Source of the DNA: Aquarana catesbeiana
Lineage: Eukaryota > Chordata > Amphibia > Anura > Ranidae
NCBI RefSeq assembly: GCF_042186555.1
Contig: NC_133328.1
Span: forward strand, 333,692,039-333,756,038
Length of the DNA: 64,000 bases
Reading direction: 5' to 3'
The position numbers and the translations under genes were made by a program. A model generated the notes under the pieces. The model was given only the letters and a program-made list of their open reading frames with translations. It was not told the origin of the DNA and did not search any database. How positions within the stretch are numbered: position 1 is the first letter of the stretch; every line of letters starts with the position of its first letter. Positions 1-12,000 of the stretch are shown here, in pieces.

Positions 1-2480
1 ATAGGTGTCTTCCACCTGAATTCAATAGAGAAGAGAAAAAGACTGAAAACTGCTCCTTAACATGAGACACCTCCATCCCTATATTACACATAAAAAATGA
101 AAAATCGCCCATGGGACTTTATCATCCAATACAGGTCATACATGTAAAAGGCAATTCATAAAAGCAGCAGCATAACATGATAGTCCTAAATACATAGCCA
201 AAATGACATACATCAAAGTATCATGAATACAGATATACATAATACATCTCTAAACTGACGCGTTTCGCGAGCTTTCCTTGCATCATCAGGGGCTGATGTG
301 TATATATGATGTCTGTAACAACAAGTAAAAAAGTAGATTGGAGTATAGGTTATGATTAGACAAAAGCACGAAGCCAGAACTGGTGGTTCTGGTGGCAGGG
401 GCGGGCGGAAAGCCTCTCCCACGGGAGCTGAAGGGACGAAGGCCAATGCATGGAAAGCCGAGGTCAGGAGTAGGGCAGGCATGGCAAGAAGATAGAAAGA
501 AGGAGGAGAGGGTTGGATCTAAATGCCACCCAGAATCCTTGCAGAGCGTACTCACTATAATAAGATATATGAGTATAAATGTATATATGTGAATCTACAA
601 AAATAGATGTAGCAGAGGAATATGAAACAGTATACTCTAGAGCAAGGGGGGGAGTGTCCAACAATGTTAGAAGAAAAAAGGAAAGAAAGGAAAGAAAAAG
701 AAGGGAAAAAGAAAAGAAAAAGAAAGGAGAAAAAGATGGAAGACCCAAATGTTACCCCTAGGTTATGCAGGGTGTATTTACTATGAAGAGTTGTATGAAT
801 GTATGTATATAGGTAATTAATGTAGCCATAGTCATGGTATCCTAAGTTACTTATGAATCTTTATATAGTGTACTCACTCTAAGGGGATTGTAAATGTATA
901 TATGTATATAACTCAATTAATTGGTATCAAAGTATTATAAAAGTATGAGGATGTTGTACAGAAGTCGCATGACGTTAGGGGCGGAGGCCACGTCGGATAT
1001 TCGGGTATTTAGGCGGGGGTTTTGGCATGACAAACTTTTGCTTTCATGCTGGATCCTCCTTACACATTGAATGAGAGAGCACATTGGTAAGCATCATTCT
1101 CACCACTATACCTTGTTATATATCATTCCTTTAGCGCACTTACCAGTCACGTATAATGTGGAGTGTCATTTGCATATACTCTCACTCCCTTATCTAACTC
1201 ACTTCCCTTATTTCCTATCACTTTTTTCTGCTGATCAGTCTTTCTCTGACTATCCTCATTCATTTTTTTTTTTTTTTTTTTTTTTCTTTGCACATCACTT
1301 TTTATCTCTTTCTCCCCTTTTTTATCACGCTCTTCTCATTCACTTTACACTGTTTTCCCCTATGTCTTGCAGGATATTCTTGTATCCTATGTACTTCTGT
1401 ACAACATCCTCATACTTTTATAATACTTTGATACCAATTAATTGAGTTATATACATATATACATTTACAATCCTCTTAGAGTGAGTACACTATATAAAGA
1501 TTCATAAGTAACTTAGGATACCATTACTATGGCTACATTAATTACCTACATACATACATTCAAACAATTCTTCATAGTAAATACACCCTGCATAACCTAG
1601 GGGTAACATTTGGGTCTTCCATCTTTTTCTCCTTTCTTTTTCTTTTCTTTTTCCCTTCATTTTCTTTCCTTTCTTTCCTTTTTTTCTTCTAACATTGTTG
1701 GACACTCCTGCACCCCTTGCTCTAGAGTATACTGTTTCATATTCCTCTGCTACATCTATTTTTGTAGATTCACATATATACATTTATACTCATATATCTT
1801 ATTATAGTGAGAACGCTCTGCAAGGATTCTCGGTGACATTTGGGTCCAACCCTCTCCTCCTTCTTTCCATTTTCTTGCCATGCCTGCCCTACTCCTGACC
1901 TTGGCTTTCCATGCTTTGGCCTTCGTCCCTTCAGCTCCCATGGGAGAGGCTTTCCACCCACCCCTGAAGGGGGTCGCCCCCTGGAGCCAATTACCTGACA
2001 AGTGAGTATGGTGACCACCAGTTCTGGTTTTGTGCTTTTGTCCAATCATAACCTATACTCCAATCTACTTTTTTACTTGTTGTTACAGACATCATATATA
2101 CACATCAGCCCCTGATGATGCGAGGAAAGCTCGCGAAACGCGTCAGGTTAGAGATGTATTATGTATATCTGTATTCATGATACTTTGATGTATGTCATTT
2201 TGGCTATGTATTTAGGACTATCATGTTATGCTGCTGCTTTTATGAATTGCCTTCTACATGTATGACCTGTATTGGATGATAATGATCTTAATAAACCTTA
2301 ATATTTTTCTACTATTATACTTATTTACCTGTGATCATCATGGACACCCCATTTAAAGTCCCATGGGCGAGTTTTTATTTTTTATGTGTAATATAGGGAT
2401 GGAGGTGTCTCATGTTAAGGAACAGTTTTCAGTCTTTTTCTCTTCTCTATTGAATTCAGGTGGAAGACACCTATTATGCC
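1..2480. repeat. Large inverted repeat (fold-back), arms of about 1 kb
   Basis: Bases 1-965 are the approximate reverse complement of about 1391-2480, with a loop of roughly 425 bp (966-1390). The match includes the motif around 262-300 (a GCGTTTCGCGAGCTTTCC block beside a TCATCAGGGGCTGATG block) and its inverted copy near 2105-2145, long homopurine/homopyrimidine tracts (672-735 against 1620-1690), and an A/T-rich stretch ending in the ATTAATTGAGTTATATAC block. The left arm probably continues beyond base 1, because sequence next to the right arm reads on without a visible end. The reading frames in the arms run through simple-sequence tracts, are on both strands and match no family I recognise, so I treat the segment as non-coding. 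A poly(T) tract lies at 1262-1285. Family not identified. Confidence 0.85.
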
Positions 2481-4297
2481 CTGAGTCTGTTGCTGCTCCC
2501 AGATCCTGTTGATACATGTACATTTTTTGATTCCCAGTACATTAGGATTTTGGTCACTCTTAGATGACTCCCTTACTTGCTTGCGGACTTGGCCCCTTTG
2601 GGTCCGCCCCTCGATTGGGGCCGGTGGTTCATTTCCCCGGAAGCTGCGATGCACTAAATGGGGATATCATTCCCCTGCTGTCTCTGCTTCCCTATGTTAG
2701 GAGGGGCGGAGCCACCCCGTGCAACGGCGTCATGCCTTGTGCACAGTGATAGACTTCCACATTCAGCGGCGTCCCCATTTCTGGCGCACAGTGTGTCATC
2801 CTAGGCGATGGACGGGGATCTCCGCTATGCTCTACCGTATTTCGGCAGGCGCACAGTGGGTCCTCCCCCTCACTGCTAGTCGCATGATGTTAGGGGCGGA
2901 GGCCACGGCGGATATCCGGGTATTTAGGTGGGGGTTTTGGCATGACAAACTTTTGCTTTCCTGCTGGATCCTCCTTACACATTGATGAGAGAGCACATTG
3001 GTAAGCATCATTCTCACCACTATACCTTGTTATATATCATTCCTTTAGCGCACTTACCAGTCACGTATAATGTGGAGTGTCATTTGCATATACTCTCACT
3101 CCCTTATCTAACTCACTTCCCTTATTTCCTATCACTTTTTTCTGCTGATCAGTCTTCCTCTGACTATCCTCATTCATTTTTTTCTTTTTTTCTTTTTTTT
3201 TTTCTTTGCACATCACTTTTTATCTCTTTCTCCCCTTTTTTATCACGCTCTTCTCATTCACTTTACACTGTTTTCCCCTATGTCTTGCAGGATATTCTTG
3301 TATCCTATGTACTTCTGTACAACATCCTCATACTTTTATAATACTTTGATACCAATTAATTGAGTTATATACATATATACATTTACAATCCTGTTAGAGT
3401 GAGTACACTTTATAAAGATTCATAAGTAACTTAGGATACCATTACTATGGCTACATTAATTACCTACATACATACATTCATACAATTCTTCATAGTAAAT
3501 ACACCCTGCATAACCTAGGGGTAACATTTGGGTCTTCCATCTTTTTCTCCTTTCTTTTTCTTTTCTTTTTCCCTTCATTTTCTTTCCTTTCTTTCCTTTT
3601 TTTCTTCTAACATTGTTGGACACTCCTGCACCCCTTGCTCTAGAGTATACTGTTTCATATTCCTCTGCTACATCTATTTTTGTAGATTCACATATATACA
3701 TTTATACTCATATATCTTATTATAGTGAGTACGCTCTGCAAGGATTCTCGGTGACATCTGGGTCCAACCCTCTCCTCCTTCTTTCCATTTTCTTGCCATG
3801 CCTGCCCTACTCCTGACCTCAGCTTTCCATGCTTTGGCCTTCGTCCCTTCAGCTCCCGTAGGAGAGGCTTTCCGCCCGCCCCTGCCGTGGGTCACCCCCT
3901 GGAGCCAATTACCTGACAAGTGAGTATGGTGACCACCAGTTCTGGTTTCGTGCTTTGGTCCAATCATAACCTATACTCCAATCTACTTTTTTACTTGATG
4001 TTACAGACATCAGATATACACATCAGCCCCTGATGATGCGAGGAGAGCTCGCAAAACGCGTCTGGTTAGAGATGTATTATGTATATCTGTATTCATGATA
4101 CTTTGATGTATGTCATTTTGGCTATGTATTTAGGACTATCATGTTATGCTGCTGCTTTTATGAATTGGCTTCTACATGTATTACCTGTATTGGATGATAA
4201 TGATCTTAATAAACCTTAATATTTTTCTACTATTATACTTATTTACCTGTGATCATCATGGACACCTCATTTAAAGTCCCATGGGCAAGTTTTTATT
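2481..4297 (+). repeat. Direct third copy of the 966-2390 repeat with an extra 5' part
   Basis: Bases 2877-4297 repeat 963-2390 in the same orientation, offset by about 1914 bp, with scattered substitutions and small indels (the poly(T) tract of the first copy is broken up here by C residues). Similarity stops after the TTTTTATTTTTT end at about 4297, which gives a 3' boundary for the repeat. Bases 2481-2876 are GC-richer, have no counterpart in the first copy and look like the 5' part of a more complete element. No protein family is visible. Family unknown; it could be a non-autonomous element. Confidence 0.75.
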
Positions 4298-4517
4298 TTT
4301 TTATGAGGCCTAAAAGTAATGTACATTTATTATCATATTATTTTACTGATAAAATGATTGTCAAGGTAAATGATTTGCGCTTCAGCTGCTACATTCCAAC
4401 TGGGCATGTAGGCATCAATGACCTCTGGCCATGCATGGATAACTTTGCAGTCCTGTCAAAGGTTTAGCAACCTTTTGATATCCAATGCTAACCTACTATT
4501 CTGGTATCAATTTGTGT
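4298..4517. other. Short AT-rich spacer, no gene seen
   Basis: This spacer separates the 3' end of the repeat at 4297 from the left end of hAT-A at 4518. I see no coding potential or RNA gene. The last bases contain TTTGTG, which also follows the right end of hAT-A and probably belongs to its target-site duplication. Confidence 0.5.
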
Positions 4518-4639
4518 TAGGGATGGGCCGAACAGACCCCTATTCGGTTCGCACCAGAACTTTTGAACACCGCGAAAGTTCAGACCCGAATATCAAACCC
4601 CATTAAAGTCAAAGGGACCTGAACGTCAAAAATCAAAAG

Positions 4640-5175
4640 TGCCAATTTTGAAGGCTTGTCAAACAGGTGCAGAAATATTTGTCTTTGGTTGTTGGTGGCT
4701 CTTTCCCACCGTAACCCAAAGACAAATATTTCTGAGGTACTCTTGATGAAAGCAAGAATTGGCCTTGCTGTAAAAAATTGCAATGATATGCAACCTGGCA
4801 AACAGGTGCAGAAAAATTACTCTTTGGGTGTCGGGGGCGCCTTCCCAACGTAACCCTATAGAGGTGCTCTTGATGAAGGTAAAAAAAATTGCAATGATAT
4901 GCACCTGTCAAACAGGTGCTGAAAAATTGGTCTTTGGGTATCGGTGACACCTTCCCACCGTAACCCTATTGAGGTACTCTCGATGAAAGCAAGAATTGGC
5001 CTTGCTGTAAAAAATTGCAATGATATGCACCTGGCAAACAGGTGCAGAAAAATTACTCTTTGGGTGTCGGGGGCACCTTCCCAACGTAACCCTATAGAGG
5101 TGCTCTTGATGAAGGTAAAAAAAAATTGCAATGATATGCACCTGTCAAACAGGTGCTGAAAAATTGGTCTTTGGG
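4640..5175 (+). repeat. hAT-A left-arm tandem array, five units
   Basis: The block AAACAGGTGC(A/T)GAAA recurs at about 4660, 4799, 4910, 5035 and 5147, at intervals of 110-140 bp, with shared text between (CTCTTGATGAAGGTAAAAAA, TTGCAATGATATGCACCTG). Three units contain the dyad GCACCTG-N5-CAGGTGC (for example 4901-4919). The same position in hAT-B and hAT-C holds arrays with a matching dyad, so the array is a conserved structural part of the family. It lies downstream of the transposase stop codon. Confidence 0.85.
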
Positions 5176-5290
5176 TGATAATTGTGCCCATGAAACCTAT
5201 ACCAAAAACATTCTTCCAGATGAAATGATTGAACACCTTCAAAGCTAGGCAGCCTTGAAGTCCTGCAGAGATTCCACATCCCAAAAAGAC

Positions 5291-7680
5291 TTAATCAGTG
5301 ACATCGGCATCAGGGGCTTCATAGCTGGTAATCTGGGACTGATTCATATTTATAAAAGTCAAACGGTCCATGAAGTCTGTGGACAGACAAGTTCTATGAT
5401 CAATAACAAAACCTCCTGCAGCACTGAATGCCCGTTCTGAAAGCACGCTGGATGCTGGGCAGCCCAACAACATAGCATACTGGGCAAATTCTCATCAGCT
5501 GGAAAGCTCTCCATCTCTTTTTTGGCACTGAGGTAATCGTCCACCATGTAATGCAGATGCTGGTGATGGGATGTGGAAGCTGACAGCCCTGGGCGGCAAG
5601 GACTAAAAAAATTCCGAAATGCCTCACTTAGGCAGACCTTCTCCAACGCTCCTCTCTTGACCAACAGAAGACTCAAAACTATGTTTTTCAGGACACTGTA
5701 ACCTACTGGAGTCAGGAAAAATTAAAAAAAAATCCTCTTTAACGTGTCCTCAAGAGATTTTATCTTTTGCACTCTCTGTGGGGATGGGACGAGTTCTGAG
5801 ACCTTCCTTTTATAACGATGGTCAAGGAGGGTTGCCAACCAGTAATCATCCTTCTCCTTAATGCAATGTATTCTTGGCTCCTTTCACAGGCTTTGAAGCA
5901 TGAGGTTGCCCATGCGCCTCAAATTTGCAGAGGCTTGAGAAGCAGACTCCTCGTGGTCACTCAGGATGAGGTCACTCAAGATCTGGAACTTCCTCCTCTC
6001 AGCCACGTACTACTCCCAAGGGTCCCGGGGTTGGAAAACCATTGTCTACAGATTGACACAGATTGACACATGTCTTCCTCTTCTTCGAAACCTATGAAAG
6101 TGCCAGAATCCTCCTACTCATCCTCCTCCCCTCTCTCCTCCTGTGTGTTCTGTGACATAGGAATGATGGTGTCTGGATAAAGTGGGCCTTGAGAGGAAAG
6201 GAAGTCCTCCTCTTCCTCCTGCTGCTCTACCTCCAGTGCCCTGTGCATAATGCCATGCAGATTTTGCTCCAGCAGAAACACAACAGGGATTGTGTCACTG
6301 ATGCATGCACTGTTACGGCTCACCATCCTTGTGGCCTCCTCAAATGGTGACAATACAGTGCATGCATCCTTAATGATCAGCCATTGGCGTGGGGAAAAAA
6401 TGTAGAGGTGGCCTGAGCCTGTCATTGTGCCGTATTCGCAGAGGTACTCGTTAACGGAGCTGCTGCATGTATAGCCGCTGCAGCATTGACAAAGTTGAGT
6501 TCCACCTGGTGGGCATGGCACAATTCAGGCAGTTTATGGGCAGGTGCATTCCCTGCTGAATTTCAGCCAACCAAGCACTGATTGTGTATGACCACATGAA
6601 ATGGATACAGACTCTTCTGGCCAGCTTTAGCACATCTTGCAACCCTGGGTATGTATTTAGGAAACCCTGCACCACCACATTGAGAACATGTGCCAGGCAT
6701 GACACATGTGTCAACTCTCCCTTTCTAAGGGTGGACAGGAGGTTTGAGCCATTATCGCACACCACCATTCCTGGCTCCAGCTGGCGTGGTGTGAACCACC
6801 TCTGGGCCAAGTGGTTGGACGTTAAATGCCTTGTTAAGCATGTGATACCCAAATGGTTGGTGTTTTTGCCATGTTTGATGTACCTGAGACACAGTTTGCA
6901 GATGGCAACAGTGTGATCTGCTGCAGATGTGCTAAAAAAGGCCTAGACAGCTGAGCTTTGGGGAGTGGGCCGGAAGATAACAGCTGCAGAATGTGATGGA
7001 ATAGGGTGGCTGCTCTCTACTCTTTCTTGATGTCGGCTTCCTTGGGGTTGTGCCATCTCACCTTCAGTTTCCTCCTCTGCTCTATCTGGCACCCAAGTCG
7101 CATCATTGGCATCATCATCATCATCATCATCATCATCTCCATCTCCTCCATCTTCATCATTACCACTGGAAACAACTTGGCAATACGCTATGGCTTGGGG
7201 AACATGAATGCCAATTTGTCTACCAGTGTTCCTCCCTCTCTCTAGGCTCACGTTCCTATCCTCCTCAACCTCAGAACCAACATCTGAATCCAGTAATGGC
7301 TGGGCATCATCAAGGAGCAAGCGGCTGACATTGTGGTCAAATAACTCAGCTGACTCCTCAATGGCTGATGTTGGGGCTATGGCAGGAATAGATGTGGACA
7401 AAGAGGCAGGTTTATCCACTCTGGCAACTGCAGGGAACTGCACACTTGTCTCTGCTTGCATGACAGAGGATGAGGAGGATGCGGAAGGTTTAGTAAGCCA
7501 GTCCACCACCTCCTCTGCATGCTGTGGCTGGATAGCATGGGCAAACCCACTAAACAGAGGAAATGATGCCCTGCCTGAGGAATGACCACCACGTCCACAT
7601 TTGCCTGTGGACACATTTGTTGCTGGCCCCCTTACAGTGCCAAGGGAACATCTGCTTCTCCTTTTTGTCCTCCCAAACAT
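5291..7680 (-). pseudogene. hAT-A transposase pseudogene (BED finger, internal deletion, frameshifts)
   Basis: This is the relic of a cut-and-paste hAT transposase. The start is the ATG at 7678-7680, giving MFGRTKRRSR, which aligns with the MSGRPRRRGR start in hAT-C. The N-terminal third (QPQHAEEVVDWLTKP, an acidic stretch with a run of aspartates, DATWVPDRAEEE) is readable to about 6943. Just beyond, TCLTRHLTSNH, the end of the BED finger, is joined almost directly to RWFTPRQLEPGMVVCDNG; about 280 residues present in hAT-C, including the first catalytic aspartate region, are missing. CLAHVLNVVV and MPTRWNSTL remain at 6451-6852, and the dimerisation domain ends with CPASSVLSERAFSAAGG before the TAA at 5291. 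The pieces lie in different frames with indels between them. A dead copy. Confidence 0.9.
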
Positions 7681-7958
7681 TATTGGGAGGGAGGGAGTGG
7701 TGCTTATAAGCAAATGTAAAGAAGAAGTTGAAATCTGTATGTAGATGCACTTTAATCAATGTAAAGAGGTGTTTGGTGCACTTTAATTTGAGTACTCACA
7801 CTGCACAGACACACTCCACGGATACACTATAATAATACACTATAATATACTGCAATATAATGCACCAAACGTACAGCGACGCACAAAACTATATGGTGTT
7901 AAACTGTCAGTAACACACACAGAATTATCTGGTGTTAAACTGGCAGTAATGCACACAT
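7681..7958. repeat. hAT-A region upstream of the transposase, start of a ~36 bp array
   Basis: After the transposase start the sequence becomes AT-rich, then shows units built around GGTGTTAAACTG(G/T)CAGTAA (about 7870-7955). The array breaks off at about 7958 and related units with the same TTAAACTGGCAGTAATGC core reappear at 12009-12130, as expected if the array was split by an insertion. No reading frame of interest. Confidence 0.65.
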
Positions 7959-8289
7959 CATGCCCCGGCAAAAGAGCAGAAGATAGCGGAGGAGCCCGGT
8001 GGAAGAACCGGAGAGCGGGAGAAGAACCAGGCACCGGGAGAAGAGCCCGGAGAGCGGGAGAAGAACCGGACACCGGGAGAAGAGGCCAGAGAGCGGGAGA
8101 AGAACCTGGGACCGGGAGAAGAGGCCGGAGAGAGCGGAGAAGTCGGAAGAAGACCCCTGAAGTCGGAAGAAGTCCCCCGGAGCTGCCTAATAAATTACTT
8201 TAAAAACCTGTGTAGTGTGTTTTTTTATTGACACTTTTTCCCCCAGGTGAATGGATATGGGTACCATGTTCTGGGGGCCCCCTTATTAA

Positions 8290-11200
8290 CCACTTACCAA
8301 CCGGCCCATAGCCGAATGACGGCTGCAGGGCGGTTGGATAACTCTGGGTGGACGTACTATGACGTCCTCCCAGAATTCCCCTCTCGCGCGCCCCCTGGGG
8401 CGCGCACCCGAATACATCCGTGACCGCCGGGTCCAGGGGACCCGGCGCATCACGGATCCCAGTAAATGGCCGCTGATCGCGGCCGTTTACCATGTGATCG
8501 AGCCGTCAAATGACGGCGCGATCACATGTAAACAGACCGGCGTCATCTGATGACGCCGGTTCCTCTCCTCCCCTCCTGTGTACCGATCGGTACACAGTGA
8601 GCGGGGAGGGGGATGGATGGATGTCTGCAGCGCTGTGGGCTGTATGTGTAGTGCCCTCAGCGCTGCACAGAGACATCCATCCATCCATGCTCAGCCATCC
8701 CTCACTACTAATGCTGTGCAATACTCTGCAATACCAGCACAATACTCTGCAATGCTGTGCAATACTCTGCAATACCCCCACAATACTCTGCAATACCCCC
8801 ACAATACTCTGCAATACCCCCACAATACTCTGCAATGCTGTGCAATACTCTGCAATACCCCCACAATACTCTGCAATGCCCCCACAATACTCTGCAATAC
8901 TCTGCAATGCCCCCACAATACTCTGCAATGCTGTGCAATACTCTGCAATGCCCCCACAATACTCTGCAATGCTGTGCAATACTCTGCAATACCCCCACAA
9001 TACTCTGCAATGCCCCCGCAATACTCTGCAATGCTGTGCAATACTCTGCAATACCCCCACAATACTCTGCAATGCCCCCGCAATACTCTGCAATGCTGTG
9101 CAATACTCTGCAATACCCCCACAATACTCTGCAATGCCCCCACAATACTCTGCAATGCTGTGCAATACTCTGCAATGCCCCCACAATACTCTGCAATGCC
9201 CCCACAATACTCTGCAATGCCCCCCCGCCATACTCTGCCATGCCCCCGCCATACTCCGCAATACCCCGCCATACTCCACCATACTCCGCCATACCCCGCA
9301 ATACCCCGCCATACCCCGCCATACCCCGCCATACCCCGCAATACCCTGCCATACTCCGCCATACTCCGCCATACCCCGCAATACCCCGCCATACCCTGCC
9401 ATGCTGAGCCATGCTCAGCTGTACTCGGCCTCTGTATGTGGCCAGGCTGTGGAAGTCTCACACATGGGGTATCGCCGTACTCAGGAGGAGCAGGAGAATC
9501 TATTTTGGGGTGTCATTTTTGGCATGTACATGTTATGTGGTAGAAATATTGTATAAATGGACAACTTTGTGTTAAAAAAAAAAAAAAGCGTTTTAACCAC
9601 TTCCCGCCCGCCGGCCGTCATACAACGTCCTTGACTTTGTGCGGAGATATCTGAATGATGGTTGCAGCTACAGGCATCATTCAGATATCAGCTTTTTCAG
9701 CCGGCGATTCCCTACACCATGAGAATGATCATAGCAGCTGTTCCACTGCTTGATCGTTCTTACGGGAGGCGAGAGGGGACGTCCCCCCTTCCCGCCGCCT
9801 TGCGGTGCTTCTACCGACTCACCGCTACGATCGAAGCGAGGATCTTTGTTTTTTTTTTTTTTAATTTCAGGCTTCCCAGCCTAGAGGTGAGATGTGGGGT
9901 CTTATTGACCCCATATCTCAATGTTAAGAGGACCTGTCATGCCATATTCCTATTACAAGGATGTTTATATTCCTTGTAATAGGAATAAAAGTGGTCAAAA
10001 ATTTATTTTTTTGGAAAAAAGCATCAAACTAAAATAAATAAAGTAAAATGAACAATAAAAAAAAAAAAAATTTTTAAAGCGCCCCTGTCCCTGTGTGCTC
10101 GCATGCAGAAGCGAACGCATACGTAAGTCCCACCCACATATGAAAACGGTGTTCAAACCACACATGTGAGGTATCGCTGCGATCGGTAGAGCGAGAGCAA
10201 TAATTTTGGCCCTAGAGCTCCTCTGTAACTCAAAACATGTAACCAGTAAAAAATTTTAAAGCGTCGCCTATGGGGATTTTTGAGTAGCAAAGTTTGGCGC
10301 CATTCCACAAGCGCGTGCAATTTTGAAGGGTGACATGTTGGGTATCTATTTACTCGGCGTAACTTCATCTTTCACATTATGCAAAAACATTGGGCTAACT
10401 TTACTGTTTTGGTTTTTGTAAAGCACAAAACATTTTTTTTCCAAAAAAAAGCGTTAAAAAAATTGCTGCGCAAATACCGTGCGAGATAAAAAGTTGCAAC
10501 GACCGCCATTGTATTCTCCAGGGTCTTTGCTAAAAAAACATATATAATGTTTTGGGGTTCTAAGTAATTTTCTAGCTAATAAATGATGATTTTTACATGT
10601 AGGAGAGAAATGTCAGAATTGGCCTGGGTGCTCCAGAACGCCTGAAGGTGCTCCCCTGCATGTTGGGCCTCTGTATGTGGCCACGCTGTGTAAAAGTCTC
10701 ACACATGTGGTATCGCCGTACTCGGGAGTAATAGCAGAATGTGTTTTGGGGTGTAATTTGTGGTATGCATATGCGGTCTGTGAGAAATACCCTGCTAATA
10801 TGACAATTTTGTGGAAAAAAAAAAAGTAAAAAAAAAACCTTGATTTTGCAAAGAATTGTGGGAAAAAATGACAACTTCAAAAAACTCACCATGCATCTTT
10901 CTAAATACCTTGGAATGTCTTCTTTCCAAAAAGGGGTCATTTGGGGGGTATTTGTACTTTTCTGGCATGTTAGGGTCTCAAGAAATTAGATAGGCCGTCA
11001 GTAATTCAGGTGTGATCAATTTTCAGATATGCGCACCATAGCTTTTGGACTCTATAACTTTCAAAAAGACCAAATAATATCCACCGATTTGGGTTATTTT
11101 TACCAAAGATATGTAGCGGTATAAATTTTGGCCAAAATATATGAAGAAAAATTACTAATTTGCAAAATATTATAACAGAAATGAAGAAAAATGTATTTTT

Positions 11201-11425
11201 TTACAGATTTTTCGGTCTTTTTTCTTTTACGGCGCAAAAAATAAAGAACCCAGCAGTGATTAAATACCACCAAAAGAAAGCTCTATTTGTGTGAAAAAAA
11301 GGACAAAAATGTCATAAAGATACAGTGTTGCATGACTGAGTAATTGTCATTCAAAATGTGAGAGCACCAAAAGCTGAAAATTGGTCTGGTTAGGAAGGGG
11401 GTTTAAGTGCCCAGTTGTCAAGTGG
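8290..11425. mobile_element. piggyBac-type non-autonomous element, TTAA target duplication
   Basis: TTAA lies at 8286-8289 and again at 11426-11429. The ends read CCACTTACC... and ...AAGTGG, an inverted CCACTT terminus shared with the element at 37522-42689, which carries a piggyBac transposase remnant. Removing the element and one TTAA joins the flanking text smoothly. A second left-type end (TTAA at 9593-9596 followed by CCACTTCCCGCC) lies inside, so two copies or a rearranged dimer are present with only one right end. The tail (about 10640-11425) resembles the tail of the 37522 element, for example the CTTTCCAAAA-GGGGTCATTTGGGG block. No transposase is readable, so movement would need a partner. 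TTAA duplication is typical of piggyBac but also of Kolobok; the link to the coding copy favours piggyBac. Confidence 0.75.
8700..9412 (+). repeat. Minisatellite of CAATACTCTG / CAATRCCCCCAC units grading into CCGCCATACC units
   Basis: From about 8712 to 9220 the sequence is built from ACTCTGCAAT joined to ACCCCCACAAT or GCTGTGCAAT in varying order. From about 9225 to 9405 it changes to 10 bp CATACCCCGC / CATACTCCGC units. Because stop codons are rare in these units, several frames on both strands stay open for 200-350 codons. Their products are pure repeats and I do not consider them genes. The array sits inside the 5' part of the TTAA element. Confidence 0.9.
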
Positions 11426-12000
11426 TTAAAGGGGGTTCCCGGATTCCGATAAGCCCTCCGCCCGCAGACCCCCGACAACCAATGGCCAGGGTTGTCGGGA
11501 AGAGCCCTTGTCCTCATCAACATGGGGACAAGGTGCTTTGGGGGTGGGGGGGCCGCAGGCCTCCCCCCTGCCCCAAAGCGCCCACCCCCCTGTTGAGGGC
11601 ATGCGGCCTGGTACGGTTCAGGAGGGGGCACTCGCTTGTCCCCATCCCCTTTCCTGACCGGCCAGGCTGCGTGCTCAGATAAGGGTCTGGTATGGATTTT
11701 GGGGGGACCCCCATGCCATTTTTTTGGCGTAGAGGGTTCCCTTTAAAATCCTTGCCAGACCTTAGGGCCTGGTATGCCCCTGGAGGGGAACCCATGCTCT
11801 TTTTTTATTTAAAATTTGGCCCGGTGTTCCCCCTCATGATTCATACTAGACACCTGTCAGCAATGCTTGTCACTCATCGTGAAAGGAAAAAACTGTTTTC
11901 CTTTCCCGATGAGTGAGCCAGCTCAGCGCTGGCTCCCGCGACGGGGCTCGCAGGTGTCAAATCTCGCCGATAACAGCGGCAGATTGACACAATATCGTGG
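11426..12000. other. GC-rich repeat flank with a hairpin, no gene
   Basis: This is the right part of the segment interrupted by the TTAA element. It has G-runs and C-runs (11540-11600) and, near its end, an inverted repeat of ACTCATCG-GAAAGGAAAA type (11871-11918, one mismatch) with a short loop. No coding region is supported. Confidence 0.5.

Larger units (their letters stand above)
7959..12000. mobile_element. Repeat segment inserted in hAT-A, itself interrupted by a TTAA element
   Basis: The flanks 7959-8289 and 11426-12000 form one segment inside the hAT-A array, split by the piggyBac-type element 8290-11425. The left piece starts with a purine-rich minisatellite (about 7975-8165, units around GCGGGAGAAGAACC and ACCGGGAGAAGAG). 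The right piece is GC-rich and ends with a hairpin (11870-11919). I found no target-site duplication for this segment, so its exact ends and class are uncertain. No coding region; the reading frames over the minisatellite are repeat artefacts. Confidence 0.5.

Noticed and set aside
464..761. Frames with Lys/Glu-rich or Phe/Ser-rich products in the inverted repeat (also at 1538-1898 and 3456-3816)
   Set aside because: They derive from purine/pyrimidine tracts and appear in every copy on both strands, so they reflect composition, not genes.
7959..8289. A purine-rich coding exon over the GGGAGAAGA repeats
   Set aside because: It is a short minisatellite inside a repeat that interrupts a transposon; no similarity is recognised.
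8506..9556. Long open frames (up to about 350 codons) on both strands
   Set aside because: They consist only of minisatellite translation, overlap one another in several frames, and have no conserved domain.
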